Origin: Streptomyces sp. NBC_00083
GTDB taxonomy: Bacteria; Actinomycetota; Actinomycetes; Streptomycetales; Streptomycetaceae
Length of the DNA stretch: 64,000 bases
Direction: 5' to 3'
Assembly (NCBI RefSeq): GCF_026343295.1
Contig: NZ_JAPELY010000002.1
Coordinates: forward strand, 1,240,001 to 1,304,000
Part shown: piece by piece, positions 10,469 to 18,876 of the stretch
How positions within the stretch are numbered: the stretch's first letter is position 1
Layout: the number at the start of each line of letters is the position of its first letter
Notes under the pieces: model-generated
What the model was told of the DNA's origin: nothing
The model's input: the letters and a program-made list of their open reading frames with translations, nothing else
The model's database searches: none
Made by a program: the position numbers and the translations under genes

Positions 10469-10819
10469 ATGGCAAGCCTGCTCGACTCCGTCAACGCCGC
10501 CACGCTGCGCAGCGACGTCCCGTCGTTCCGCCCGGGTGACACCGTCAACGTCCACGTCCGCGTGATCGAGGGCAACCGCTCCCGTATCCAGCAGTTCAAG
10601 GGCGTTGTCATCCGCCGCCAGGGCGCCGGTGTCTCCGAGACCTTCACGGTCCGCAAGGTCTCCTTCTCCGTCGGCGTCGAGCGCACCTTCCCGGTGAACT
10701 CCCCGATCTTCGAGAAGATCGAGGTCGTGACCCGCGGTGACGTCCGTCGCGCCAAGCTCTACTACCTCCGTGAGCTGCGCGGCAAGGCCGCGAAGATCAA
10801 GGAGAAGCGCGACCGCTGA
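10469..10819 (+). CDS. rplS: 50S ribosomal protein bL19
   Basis: 116 residues from ATG 10469, with 'gaggaag' upstream. The complete bL19 sequence is visible ('FRPGDTVNVHVRVIEGNRSRIQQF', 'GVGVERTFPVNSPIFEKIEV' region, 'YYLRELRGKAAKIKE'). bL19 sits at the 30S-50S interface. A 126-bp leader separates it from trmD. sipW starts 57 bp after the stop, so read-through into the signal-peptidase genes is plausible. Confidence 0.97.
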   Translation: MASLLDSVNAATLRSDVPSFRPGDTVNVHVRVIEGNRSRIQQFKGVVIRRQGAGVSETFTVRKVSFSVGVERTFPVNSPIFEKIEVVTRGDVRRAKLYYLRELRGKAAKIKEKRDR

Positions 10820-10876
10820 GCCCCCGGCTCACACCCGCGCACGGGTCCGACGGCGGCCGGATAAGCTCTGGCCCCG

Positions 10877-11650
10877 ATGGACACCGAAGCACAGCACACG
10901 GAGCGCGACTCCTCAGCGGCCCCCCGACCGGGGCCGGCCGAGGAGTCGCGCTCCGCGCGTTTCCCCGCCCTGCACGGCCGTCTCGAAGGCCCCTGGCGCA
11001 AGGCCGGGGCCCTGTTCGCGCTCTGCGTCGTCTTCCTCCTGCTGCTCAGCCACTTCGTGGTCCAGCCCTTCCTCATCCCCAGCGGCTCGATGGAACCGAC
11101 GCTCAACGTCGGCGACCGCGTCCTGGTGAACAAGCTCGCCTACAGCTTCGGTGACACCCCCCGGCGCGGCGACGTCGTCGTCTTCGACGGCAGGGGCTCC
11201 TTCGTCCGGGAGACGGACGGCGGGAACCCGGTGGGCCACGCGGTGCGTTCCCTGGGTGCGGCCCTCGGCCTGACCGAGCCCGCCGAGACCGACTACGTCA
11301 AGCGCGTCGTCGGCGTCGGCGGGGACCACGTGGTCTGCTGCGACCGGCGGGGGAGGATCCAGGTGAACGGCACCGCAGTCGACGAGCCCTACCTCCACCC
11401 CGGCGACAGCCCCTCGCAGGTGCCCTTCGACATCGTGGTGCCCGCCGGCACCCTGTGGGTCCTGGGCGACCACCGCTCGCGCTCCAGCGACTCCCGCGAC
11501 CACCTCGGCGACCCCGGCGGCGGCATGGTCCCCGTGGACCGGGTCATCGGCCGGGCCGACCTGATCGGCTGGCCGCTGGGCCGGTGGACGTCGGTCGGCG
11601 GCTCCGACGCCTTCGCGGCCGTACGCGACCCCGGCGGGGGACATGGGTAG
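10877..11650 (+). CDS. sipW: Type I signal peptidase (SipW-like)
   Basis: 257 residues. One N-terminal TM (~43-63) precedes box B 'IPSGSMEPT' with catalytic Ser71. Box C 'YVKRVVGVGGD' supplies catalytic Lys142, and box E is 'GDHRSRSSDSR'. It removes signal peptides from Sec and Tat substrates on the outer face of the membrane. Unlike the three following paralogues it lacks a C-terminal TM segment. First of four tandem sip genes; the symbol follows the S. lividans order sipW-X-Y-Z. Its stop overlaps sipX by 8 bp. Confidence 0.93.
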   Translation: MDTEAQHTERDSSAAPRPGPAEESRSARFPALHGRLEGPWRKAGALFALCVVFLLLLSHFVVQPFLIPSGSMEPTLNVGDRVLVNKLAYSFGDTPRRGDVVVFDGRGSFVRETDGGNPVGHAVRSLGAALGLTEPAETDYVKRVVGVGGDHVVCCDRRGRIQVNGTAVDEPYLHPGDSPSQVPFDIVVPAGTLWVLGDHRSRSSDSRDHLGDPGGGMVPVDRVIGRADLIGWPLGRWTSVGGSDAFAAVRDPGGGHG

Positions 11651-12836
11651 CCGCGGGCGGCCACGCGCCGACGCCCGCGACCAGCCGCTGCCGACCGGGA
11701 CCCGCCCCACCACCGAGCCGCCCCCGGGCCGCCGCGGGCAGACGGGCCGGGCCGAGCGGCGCAGGCTCGCCCGCCGGGTGAAGCGGCGCAGGCGCAGATC
11801 GGCGGTGCGCGAGATACCGCTGCTGATCACCGTGGCGCTGCTCATCGCCCTCGTCCTGAAGACCTTCCTCGTGCAGGCCTTCGTGATCCCGTCCGGCTCG
11901 ATGCAGCAGACCATCACCATCGGCGACCGCGTGCTGGTCGACAAGCTCACCCCCTGGTTCGGCTCCCAGCCGGAGCGGGGCGACGTCGTGGTCTTCAAGG
12001 ACCCCGGCGGCTGGCTCAAGGACGAGAAGAAGACGTCCACGAGTCAGGACCCCGTCGGCGTCAAGCAGATCAAAGAGGGCCTGACCTTCATCGGCCTGCT
12101 CCCCTCCGACAACGAGCAGGACCTCATCAAGCGCGTCATCGGGGTCGGCGGCGACACCGTGAAGTGCTGCGGCACCGACGGCAGGATCACCGTCAACGGC
12201 GTACCCCTCGACGAGCCGTACGTCTTCACACCCCCCACCGATCCGCCCACCCAAATCCAATTCGAGGTAAAGGTTCCACCGGGCCGGATCTTCGTCATGG
12301 GTGACCACCGGACCAACTCCGCCGACTCCCGTTACCACCTCGACGACGGTCACCGGGGCACCGTCCCCGTCTCCGGAGTGGTGGGCCGCGCAGTGGTCGT
12401 GGCCTGGCCTTTCTCCCACTGGCGCAGGCTCGAAGTGCCGCCCACGTTCGGCTCGGTGCCCGCCGCGCCCGGCGCCTCGGCGGCGGCCGCGTCGCATAGG
12501 GTGGCGTCCCGGGATCCGGCGGCGGAGCCGGACCAGGCGACGCGGCCCCCGACCCCTGCGGAACTCCCGCTCGTTATGGGAGTGGTGGGCCTGAGCCTCG
12601 TACGGGCCAGGCGGTGGCAACGAGTGAGGAGTGGATGTGGGGGATTTGGCGGTCGGCGCACGATCCGGACGCGAAGAGCCGGAGGAGCGGCCGGAGAGCG
12701 AGCTCGCCGATTCCTCCCCGGGACCCGCGGTGGAGCAGACCCCCGGGGCACCGGCGGACGGTTCCGCGTCCGGGCACCGGGTGCCCGCACAGGACGGCGG
12801 ACCGGGCGACGGCGGACCCGGCGAAGAACCCGGTGA
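11643..12836 (+). CDS. sipX: Type I signal peptidase (SipX-like), with anomalous C-terminal extension
   Basis: 397 residues as read. A very basic N-terminus (~40-52) precedes TM1 (~58-76); catalytic Ser86 in 'IPSGSMQQT', Lys163 in 'LIKRVIGVGGD', and 'GDHRTNSADSR' as box E. A second hydrophobic stretch 'LPLVMGVVGLSLV' and a basic 'RARRWQRVR' around residues 312-330 look like the normal end of a membrane-anchored SPase. The remaining ~70 Arg/Gly-rich residues lie over sipY in another frame. A TGA in the +1 frame (12625-12627) sits exactly where the anchored protein would be expected to end, so a frameshift or sequence error is possible. The core enzyme is sound; the tail is doubtful. Confidence 0.82.
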   Translation: MGSRGRPRADARDQPLPTGTRPTTEPPPGRRGQTGRAERRRLARRVKRRRRRSAVREIPLLITVALLIALVLKTFLVQAFVIPSGSMQQTITIGDRVLVDKLTPWFGSQPERGDVVVFKDPGGWLKDEKKTSTSQDPVGVKQIKEGLTFIGLLPSDNEQDLIKRVIGVGGDTVKCCGTDGRITVNGVPLDEPYVFTPPTDPPTQIQFEVKVPPGRIFVMGDHRTNSADSRYHLDDGHRGTVPVSGVVGRAVVVAWPFSHWRRLEVPPTFGSVPAAPGASAAAASHRVASRDPAAEPDQATRPPTPAELPLVMGVVGLSLVRARRWQRVRSGCGGFGGRRTIRTRRAGGAAGERARRFLPGTRGGADPRGTGGRFRVRAPGARTGRRTGRRRTRRRTR

Positions 12837-13635
12837 CGGCGAGGGCCGCGCCCCCAAGAAGCCGCGCTCCTTCTGGAAGGAGCTCCCGCTCCTCATCGGC
12901 ATCGCGCTCGTTCTGGCGCTGCTGATCAAGACGTTCCTGGTGCAGGCCTTCTCGATCCCCTCGGACTCGATGCAGGACACCCTGCAGCGCGGTGACCGGG
13001 TGCTGGTCGACAAGCTCACGCCGTGGTTCGGAGCGGAGCCGCAGCGCGGTGAGGTGGTCGTCTTCCACGACCCGGGCGGCTGGCTCGACGGCGAGCCCAC
13101 GCCGACGCCGAACGCGGCGCAGAAGTTCCTCAGCTTCATCGGCCTGATGCCGTCCGCCGAGGAGAAGGACCTGATCAAGCGGGTCATCGCGGTCGGTGGC
13201 GACACGGTCGAGTGCAAGAAGGGCGGCCCGGTCACGGTCAACGGCAAGACCCTGAAGGAGCCGTACATCTACCCGGGCGACAGCGCCTGCGACGACAAGC
13301 CGTTCGGGCCGATCAAGGTGCCCGAGGGCCGGATCTGGGTGATGGGCGACCACCGCCAGAACTCGCTGGACTCCCGCTACCACCAGGAGCTCACGGGCGG
13401 CGGCACGGTCTCCACCGACGAGGTCGTCGGCCGCGCCTTCACCATCGCCTGGCCGCTCAACCGCCTCGACTGGCTCGGTGTCCCCGACACCTTCGACCAG
13501 CCCGGCCTGAGCGCGATGGGCGCTGCGGCGCCCGCCGCCGTCGGCCTCGCCGGCGCGCTTCCGTTGGTGCTGTGGCGGCGCCGTACGTTCCTTCAAGCGC
13601 AGGTCAAGGCGGAAACCCCGGTCGCCAAGGGCTGA
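12631..13635 (+). CDS. sipY: Type I signal peptidase (SipY-like)
   Basis: 334 residues from GTG 12631, preceded by 'gagtgagga'. The first ~75 residues are acidic, Pro/Gly-rich and probably disordered in the cytoplasm. TM1 ~84-103; catalytic Ser113 in 'IPSDSMQDT', Lys183 in 'LIKRVIAVGGD', box E 'GDHRQNSLDSR'. A C-terminal TM (~298-317) and 'LWRRR' follow, so both termini are cytoplasmic. The start overlaps the sipX reading frame by 206 bp. In S. lividans the SipY-type enzyme is reported as the major secretion peptidase (recalled, not checked). Confidence 0.93.
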   Translation: MDVGDLAVGARSGREEPEERPESELADSSPGPAVEQTPGAPADGSASGHRVPAQDGGPGDGGPGEEPGDGEGRAPKKPRSFWKELPLLIGIALVLALLIKTFLVQAFSIPSDSMQDTLQRGDRVLVDKLTPWFGAEPQRGEVVVFHDPGGWLDGEPTPTPNAAQKFLSFIGLMPSAEEKDLIKRVIAVGGDTVECKKGGPVTVNGKTLKEPYIYPGDSACDDKPFGPIKVPEGRIWVMGDHRQNSLDSRYHQELTGGGTVSTDEVVGRAFTIAWPLNRLDWLGVPDTFDQPGLSAMGAAAPAAVGLAGALPLVLWRRRTFLQAQVKAETPVAKG

Positions 13636-13737
13636 CCGGCGGGCGTACCGCCGGGTAGGGTGCGGTCCCGGATATCGATCTCCGGGGTCCCGGGCGCCAC
13701 ACGCGTCCCGGGGCGCTGCCGGAAAGGGAGCGCTGCG

Positions 13738-14481
13738 ATGAGCGGTAACGGACTGGACCACGACGGCCGCGGCCGGAGTCTCGGCAGTGTGCTGTCGGGG
13801 CTGGCCGTGGCCGTCGGCTGTGTCCTCTTCCTCGGCGGGTTCGCCTGGGGCGCCGTGCAGTACAAGCCGTACACCGTGCCCACCCAGTCCATGGATCCGA
13901 CGGTCAAGGCCGGTGACCGGGTGCTCGCCCAGCGCATATCCGGCGACGACGTGCGCCGGGGCGACGTCGTGGTCTTCAAGGACAAGACCTGGGCCAACGT
14001 GCCCATGGTCAAGCGGGTCGTCGGCATCGGCGGGGACACCGTGAAGTGCTGCGGCACGGACGGGCGGCTCACCGTCAACGGCACCCCGGTCGAAGAACCG
14101 TATCTGCACGGGAAGAGCCCCGCTTCGGGCACGCCCTTCGAAGCCAAGGTCCCGCAAGGGCAGGTCTTCCTGCTCGGCGACGACCGCCTCGTCTCCCTGG
14201 ACTCCCGTGTCCACATGGACGACGCGGCCAACGGCTCCGTCCCGCTGACCGCGGTCAGCGCCCGCGTGGACGCCGTCGCCTGGCCCGTGGGCGGCATGCT
14301 GGAGCGCCCCTCGGGCTTCGCGAAGCTGCCCGGCGGCCTCTCGCAGCCCGGCCCGCTCAAACTGGTCCTGGGCGCCATCGTGGCCGGCGTGGTCCTGATC
14401 CTGGCCGGCGCCGCCTACGGGCCGGTCGCCTCGCTCACCCGGCGCCGCAGGACACGCGCCGCCGCGCCCGCGGGGAGGTGA
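13738..14481 (+). CDS. sipZ: Type I signal peptidase (SipZ-like)
   Basis: 247 residues from ATG 13738, with 'ggaaagggag' 7 nt upstream; upstream in-frame codons are ignored. TM1 ~16-40; catalytic Ser51 in 'VPTQSMDPT', Lys92 in 'MVKRVVGIGGD'. Box E reads 'GDDRLVSLDSR', with Asp in place of the His seen in the other three. A C-terminal TM (~205-230) and a basic tail follow. The 102-bp gap after sipY and the tight junction with the Nudix gene suggest sipZ begins a new operon, matching the arrangement known for S. lividans. Confidence 0.92.
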   Translation: MSGNGLDHDGRGRSLGSVLSGLAVAVGCVLFLGGFAWGAVQYKPYTVPTQSMDPTVKAGDRVLAQRISGDDVRRGDVVVFKDKTWANVPMVKRVVGIGGDTVKCCGTDGRLTVNGTPVEEPYLHGKSPASGTPFEAKVPQGQVFLLGDDRLVSLDSRVHMDDAANGSVPLTAVSARVDAVAWPVGGMLERPSGFAKLPGGLSQPGPLKLVLGAIVAGVVLILAGAAYGPVASLTRRRRTRAAAPAGR

Positions 14482-14486
14482 CGCCC

Positions 14487-14972
14487 GTGACGCGACCGCG
14501 CAAGGTGGCCCGGGTCGTCCTCCTCGACCCGCAGGACCGCATCCTGCTGATGCACGGCCACGAGCCCGAAGACCCCGCCGACGACTGGTGGTTCACCCCG
14601 GGCGGCGGCCTGGAGGGCGATGAGACCCGGGCCGAGGCCGCCCTGCGCGAACTCGCGGAGGAGACCGGGATCACCGACGTCGAACTGGGCCCGGTGCTGT
14701 GGCACCGCCTCTGCTCCTTCCCCTTCGACGGCCGCCGCTGGGACCAGGACGAGTGGTACTACCTGGCCCGCACCAGCCAGATCGAGGCCGCCCCGACGGC
14801 CCTGACGGAGCTGGAGCGGCGCAGTACCACGGGGCTGAGGTGGTGGACCTCCGCCGAACTCCTTGCGGCCCGTGAGACGGTGTACCCGACCAGGCTCGCC
14901 GAGCTGCTGCGCACGCTGCTCGACGAGGGTCCTCCGCACGCGCCGGTGGTCCTGGCCCCGGAAATCGTTTAG
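14487..14972 (+). CDS. Nudix hydrolase
   Basis: 161 residues from GTG 14487, with 'ggggagg' 8 nt upstream; a GTG at 14478 overlapping the sipZ stop is the alternative. The full Nudix box is visible at ~37-59: 'GGLEGDETRAEAALRELAEE' followed by TGI, matching GX5EX7REUXEEXGU. Enzymes of this family cleave nucleoside diphosphates linked to another moiety; the substrate is unknown. It is 5 nt after sipZ, so co-transcribed. Confidence 0.88.
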   Translation: MTRPRKVARVVLLDPQDRILLMHGHEPEDPADDWWFTPGGGLEGDETRAEAALRELAEETGITDVELGPVLWHRLCSFPFDGRRWDQDEWYYLARTSQIEAAPTALTELERRSTTGLRWWTSAELLAARETVYPTRLAELLRTLLDEGPPHAPVVLAPEIV

Positions 14973-15027
14973 GGGCACGGGCGGCTGACGCACAATAGGG
15001 GGACGCACGGCTGAAGGGGAACATGCC

Positions 15028-15336
15028 ATGAGCGCCGAGGACCTCGAAAAGTACGAGACCGAGATGGAGCTGAAGCTCTACCGGGAGTACCGCGACGTCG
15101 TCGGTCTGTTCAAATACGTGATCGAGACCGAGCGCCGTTTCTACCTCACCAATGACTACGAGATGCAGGTGCACTCGGTACAGGGCGAGGTGTTCTTCGA
15201 GGTGTCGATGGCGGACGCCTGGGTCTGGGACATGTACCGGCCGGCCAGATTCGTGAAGCAGGTACGGGTCCTCACCTTCAAGGACGTGAACATCGAGGAG
15301 CTCAACAAGAGCGACCTCGAACTGCCGGGGGGCTGA
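15028..15336 (+). CDS. DUF2469 family protein
   Basis: 102 residues from ATG 15028, with 'gaagggga' upstream. The sequence (MSAEDLEKYETEMELKLYRE, then 'RFYLTNDYEMQ' and 'AWVWDMYRPARFVKQVRVLTFKDVNIEEL') matches the DUF2469 family, highly conserved in actinobacteria and nearly always located between rplS/lepB/rnhB and yraN. No characterised function is known to me; it is acidic and without signal or membrane segments. Strong conservation suggests a housekeeping role. Confidence 0.9.
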   Translation: MSAEDLEKYETEMELKLYREYRDVVGLFKYVIETERRFYLTNDYEMQVHSVQGEVFFEVSMADAWVWDMYRPARFVKQVRVLTFKDVNIEELNKSDLELPGG

Positions 15337-15476
15337 ACCGGGGCCCGCTGAGGCGGCGCGCCGGAGCGCGGAGGCGCACCTTCGGGTGGCGGAGTTCTCC
15401 ACAACCGCCGGGTTGTCCACCAAGATCCACTCGCCGGCGCGGGATGCGTGAGAGTCGGTGCCGGAGGTGGTGCCGG

Positions 15477-15854
15477 ATGAACGCTCGCGGAGCACTCGGA
15501 AAATACGGCGAAGACCTGGCGGTACGGCTGCTCGAAGCGGCCGGAATGACCGTGCTCGAACGCAACTGGCGGTGCGGCAGGACGGGCGAGATCGACATCG
15601 TCGCCCACGACGACACGGCGCCCGGCGGCCGCGTGCTCGTCATCTGCGAGGTCAAGACCCGCAGGACCGGCGCCTACGAACACCCCATGGCCGCCGTGAC
15701 CGCCGTCAAGGCCGACCGCCTCAAACGCCTCGCAGGCCGCTGGCTCGCGGACCACGGAGGCCCGCCGCCCGGCGGCGTACGCATCGACGTCGTCGGCGTC
15801 GTCCTGCCCCGCAAGGGCGCCCCGCGCGCCGAACACGTGCGGGGGGTGGCCTGA
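15477..15854 (+). CDS. UPF0102 / YraN family putative endonuclease-fold protein
   Basis: 125 residues from ATG 15477, with 'ggagg' 9 nt upstream. YraN hallmark 'GKYGEDLAVRLLEAAGMTVLERNWRC' (quoted in part: GxxxExxAxxxL), then 'GEIDIVAHD' and 'VICEVKTRR', i.e. the E-D-EVK residues of the restriction-endonuclease-like fold. Function is unproven in the family; linkage with yifB and dprA suggests DNA processing. One base separates its stop from the yifB ATG. Confidence 0.9.
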   Translation: MNARGALGKYGEDLAVRLLEAAGMTVLERNWRCGRTGEIDIVAHDDTAPGGRVLVICEVKTRRTGAYEHPMAAVTAVKADRLKRLAGRWLADHGGPPPGGVRIDVVGVVLPRKGAPRAEHVRGVA

Positions 15855-15855
15855 C

Positions 15856-17472
15856 ATGGGATTCGCACGCACCTGCTCGGTCGCCCTCGTCGGTGTCGAA
15901 GGCGTCGTCGTCGAGGTCCAGGCCGACCTCGAACCCGGCGTCGCCGCCTTCACCCTCGTCGGCCTCCCCGACAAGAGCCTCGCTGAGAGCCGCGACCGGG
16001 TGCGGGCCGCCGTCGTCAACTCCGGTGACACCTGGCCCCAGAAGAAGCTCACCGTCGGGCTCAGCCCCGCCTCCGTCCCGAAGAGCGGCGCGGGCTTCGA
16101 TCTGGCCATCGCCTGCGCGATCCTCGGCGCCGCCGAACGCATCGACCCACGCGAGCTCACCGACCTCGTCATGATCGGCGAGCTCGGCCTCGACGGCCGC
16201 GTCCGGCCCGTGCGCGGCATCCTGCCCGCCGTGCTCGCCGCCGCCGAAGCCGGCTACGAACAGGTCGTCGTACCCGAACAGACCGCCGCCGAGGCCGGCC
16301 TCGTCCCCGGTATCTCCGTCCTGGGCGTCCGCAGTCTGCGCCAGCTCGTCGCCGTCCTCACCGACGAACCCGTCCCCGAGGAGGAGCCCGCGGAGAAGGG
16401 CCGCCCCGACGCGATGCTCGCCGGCCTCGTGGTGCCCGGCGCCGGAGCCGGCACCGGCCTCTCGCCCGGCCCGCGCGACACCGACCTCGACCTCGTCGAC
16501 GTGGCCGGCCAGCACGCCGCGCGCGCCGCCCTCGAAATCGCCGCCGCGGGCGGCCACCACCTGCTGCTCTCCGGCCCGCCCGGCGCCGGCAAGACCATGC
16601 TCGCCGAGCGGCTGCCCGGCATCCTGCCGCCCCTCACCCGCCAGGAATCCCTCGAAGTCACCGCGGTCCACTCGGTCGCGGGAATCCTCCCGCCCGGCGA
16701 ACCCCTCGTCCGCCGCGCCCCCTACTGCGCCCCGCACCACTCGGCGACCATGCAGTCCCTCGTCGGCGGCGGCAACGGGCTCCCACGCCCCGGCGCCGTC
16801 TCCGTCGCTCACAGAGGAGTACTTTTTCTGGACGAGGCGCCCGAATTCGCCGGAAAAGCCCTGGACGCCCTGCGGCAGCCCCTCGAATCGGGACACGTCG
16901 TCATCGCCCGCAGCGCCGGAGTGATCAGGCTGCCCGCCCGCTTCCAGATGATCCTCGCCGCCAACCCCTGCCCCTGCGGACGCCACACCCTGCACGGAGC
17001 GGGATGCGAATGCCCCGCCTCCATGATCCGCCGCTACCAGGCGAGGCTCTCCGGCCCCCTCCTCGACCGCGTCGACCTCCGCGTCGAAGTCGAACCCGTG
17101 CGCCGCGAGGACCTGCTCGGCGGAGGCGGCCGCGGCGAACCCAGCGCCCTCGTCGCCGAACGCGTCCTGGCCGCCCGGGAACGCACCGCCCGGCGCCTCA
17201 CCGACACCCCCTGGAACAGCAACAGCGAAGTCCCCGGCCACGAGCTGCGCACCCGCTGGCTCACCGCACCCGGCGCCCTCACCGGCGCCGAACGCGACAT
17301 GGAACGCGGCCTGCTGACCGCCCGCGGACTCGACCGCGTCCTACGGGTCGCCTGGACCATCGCCGACCTAGCCGGCGCCGACCGCCCCGACGAAGGCCAC
17401 GTCGCCCTCGCCCTCGAACTGCGCACCGGCATCTCCCGCGGCACCCCCATCCCGGCCGGGAGCATGCCGTGA
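15856..17472 (+). CDS. YifB/ComM family Mg-chelatase-like AAA+ ATPase
   Basis: 538 residues. The N-terminal Lon-protease-like domain ('GLPDKSLAESRDRVRAAVVNSG', 'PKSGAGFDLAIA') is followed by an AAA+ domain with Walker A 'GPPGAGKT' at ~236-243 and Walker B 'VLFLDEAPEF'. It also has the Cys-rich 'NPCPCGRHTLHGAGCECP' typical of YifB/ComM. In naturally competent bacteria ComM is a branch-migration helicase for recombination; streptomycetes are not classically competent, so the role here is open. It overlaps dprA by 4 bp (GTGA). Confidence 0.93.
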   Translation: MGFARTCSVALVGVEGVVVEVQADLEPGVAAFTLVGLPDKSLAESRDRVRAAVVNSGDTWPQKKLTVGLSPASVPKSGAGFDLAIACAILGAAERIDPRELTDLVMIGELGLDGRVRPVRGILPAVLAAAEAGYEQVVVPEQTAAEAGLVPGISVLGVRSLRQLVAVLTDEPVPEEEPAEKGRPDAMLAGLVVPGAGAGTGLSPGPRDTDLDLVDVAGQHAARAALEIAAAGGHHLLLSGPPGAGKTMLAERLPGILPPLTRQESLEVTAVHSVAGILPPGEPLVRRAPYCAPHHSATMQSLVGGGNGLPRPGAVSVAHRGVLFLDEAPEFAGKALDALRQPLESGHVVIARSAGVIRLPARFQMILAANPCPCGRHTLHGAGCECPASMIRRYQARLSGPLLDRVDLRVEVEPVRREDLLGGGGRGEPSALVAERVLAARERTARRLTDTPWNSNSEVPGHELRTRWLTAPGALTGAERDMERGLLTARGLDRVLRVAWTIADLAGADRPDEGHVALALELRTGISRGTPIPAGSMP

Positions 17473-18635
17473 ACACCCCGGCGAGCGGCGCTGAACGCCT
17501 CGCGCGAGCCGCCCTCACCCGCGTCATCGAGCCCGGCGACGAACGCGGCGGCCGCTGGCTGCGCACCTACGGCGCCGCCGGGCTCCTGCGCCGCCTCACA
17601 GGGCCGGCCGGCCCCGCGGACGACCTGCCCGGCGCCACCCCCGCACGCCTGGAAGGCCTCCGCCGCCGGGCCGCACTCGCCGACCCCGAGCGCGATCTGG
17701 AGACCGCCGCGGCCGCCGGCGCCCGATTCCTCGTCCCCGGCGACGAGGAATGGCCCCGCCAACTCGACGACCTCGCCGACACCCGGCCCGTCGGACTGTG
17801 GGTGCGGGGCCGCCCCGACCTGCGGATATGGGCACTGCGCTCGGTCGCCGTCGTGGGCGCCCGCGCCTGCACCCCCTACGGAGCGCACATGGGCGCGGTC
17901 CTTGGCTCCGGTCTCGCCGAGAGGGGCTGGGTCGTCGTGTCCGGCGCGGCCGCAGGCATCGACGGTGCCGTGCACCGCGGCGCCCTCGCCGCGAGCGGCG
18001 CCACCATCGCCGTCCTCGCCTGCGGAGTCGACGTCGTCTACCCGCGCGGCCACGCCGAGTTGATCGGACGCATCGCCGAACAGGGCCTCCTCGTGGGCGA
18101 ATTACCACCCGGCGACCATCCGACGCCCAGCCGGTTCGTGCTGCGCAACCGGGTCATCGCCGCGCTGACCCGGGGGACCGTCGTCGTCGAAGCCGAATAC
18201 CGCAGCGGCTCCCTCGTCACGGCCCGCGCCGCACAGAGACTCGGGCGCTTCACCATGGGGGTGCCCGGCCCCGCCACCAGCGGTCTCTCGGCCGGCGTCC
18301 ACGAACTGCTGCGCGGCGAAGCCGTGCTGGTCACCGACGCCGCGGAAGTCGTCGAACTCGTCGGCGACATGGGGGAACTGGCCCCCGCCCGGCGCGGCCC
18401 CGTCCTGCCCCGCGACCTCCTCGCTCCCGGCGCGGGCCGCGTCCTGGAAGCCCTGCCGTCCCACGGCACGGCCGACGTGCGAGATCTCGCCAGGGAGGCC
18501 GGTACCAGCACCGACGAAGCCCTCGGGCGCCTCTACGAACTGCACGCCCTCGGATTCGTCGAACGGGTCGGCGACGGCTGGAAGTTGACGCCCGGCCCAC
18601 TGCGACCTGCGGGCGCGCGGCGAGGCGGTGCTTGA
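17469..18635 (+). CDS. dprA: DNA processing protein DprA (Smf)
   Basis: 388 residues from GTG 17469, coupled to yifB through GTGA. N-terminal SAM-like region, then the Rossmann fold: 'VAVVGARACTPYG', 'VVSGAAAGIDGAVHRGAL', 'GVDVVYPRGHAEL', 'FVLRNRVIAALTRGTVVVEA', 'SGSLVTA'. A C-terminal winged helix is centred on 'GTSTDEALGRLYELHALGFVERV'. DprA binds single-stranded DNA and loads RecA during transformation. The yraN-yifB-dprA block is widely conserved even in non-transformable bacteria. Confidence 0.95.
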   Translation: MNTPASGAERLARAALTRVIEPGDERGGRWLRTYGAAGLLRRLTGPAGPADDLPGATPARLEGLRRRAALADPERDLETAAAAGARFLVPGDEEWPRQLDDLADTRPVGLWVRGRPDLRIWALRSVAVVGARACTPYGAHMGAVLGSGLAERGWVVVSGAAAGIDGAVHRGALAASGATIAVLACGVDVVYPRGHAELIGRIAEQGLLVGELPPGDHPTPSRFVLRNRVIAALTRGTVVVEAEYRSGSLVTARAAQRLGRFTMGVPGPATSGLSAGVHELLRGEAVLVTDAAEVVELVGDMGELAPARRGPVLPRDLLAPGAGRVLEALPSHGTADVRDLAREAGTSTDEALGRLYELHALGFVERVGDGWKLTPGPLRPAGARRGGA

Positions 18636-18876
18636 CCTGGGGCATTCGGGTGACAAGGTGAGAAGTGATGTCCACCGCGGGCCGCACCACAGCGCTTTCG
18701 GGGCCCGCGCGCGGCGCGACGGCCCCCACCTGCGGATGCGCCCACACCCCGGGGAACGGCCGCGCCCGCGCACCCGACCTTCGCGCACCGCGATGGTGCA
18801 GTCACGCTACGCTCACGAGGCTCCCGACCGAAAACAGCCCCCGCTCACGGCACAGCAGAACGGCTCAAGGCAACGC

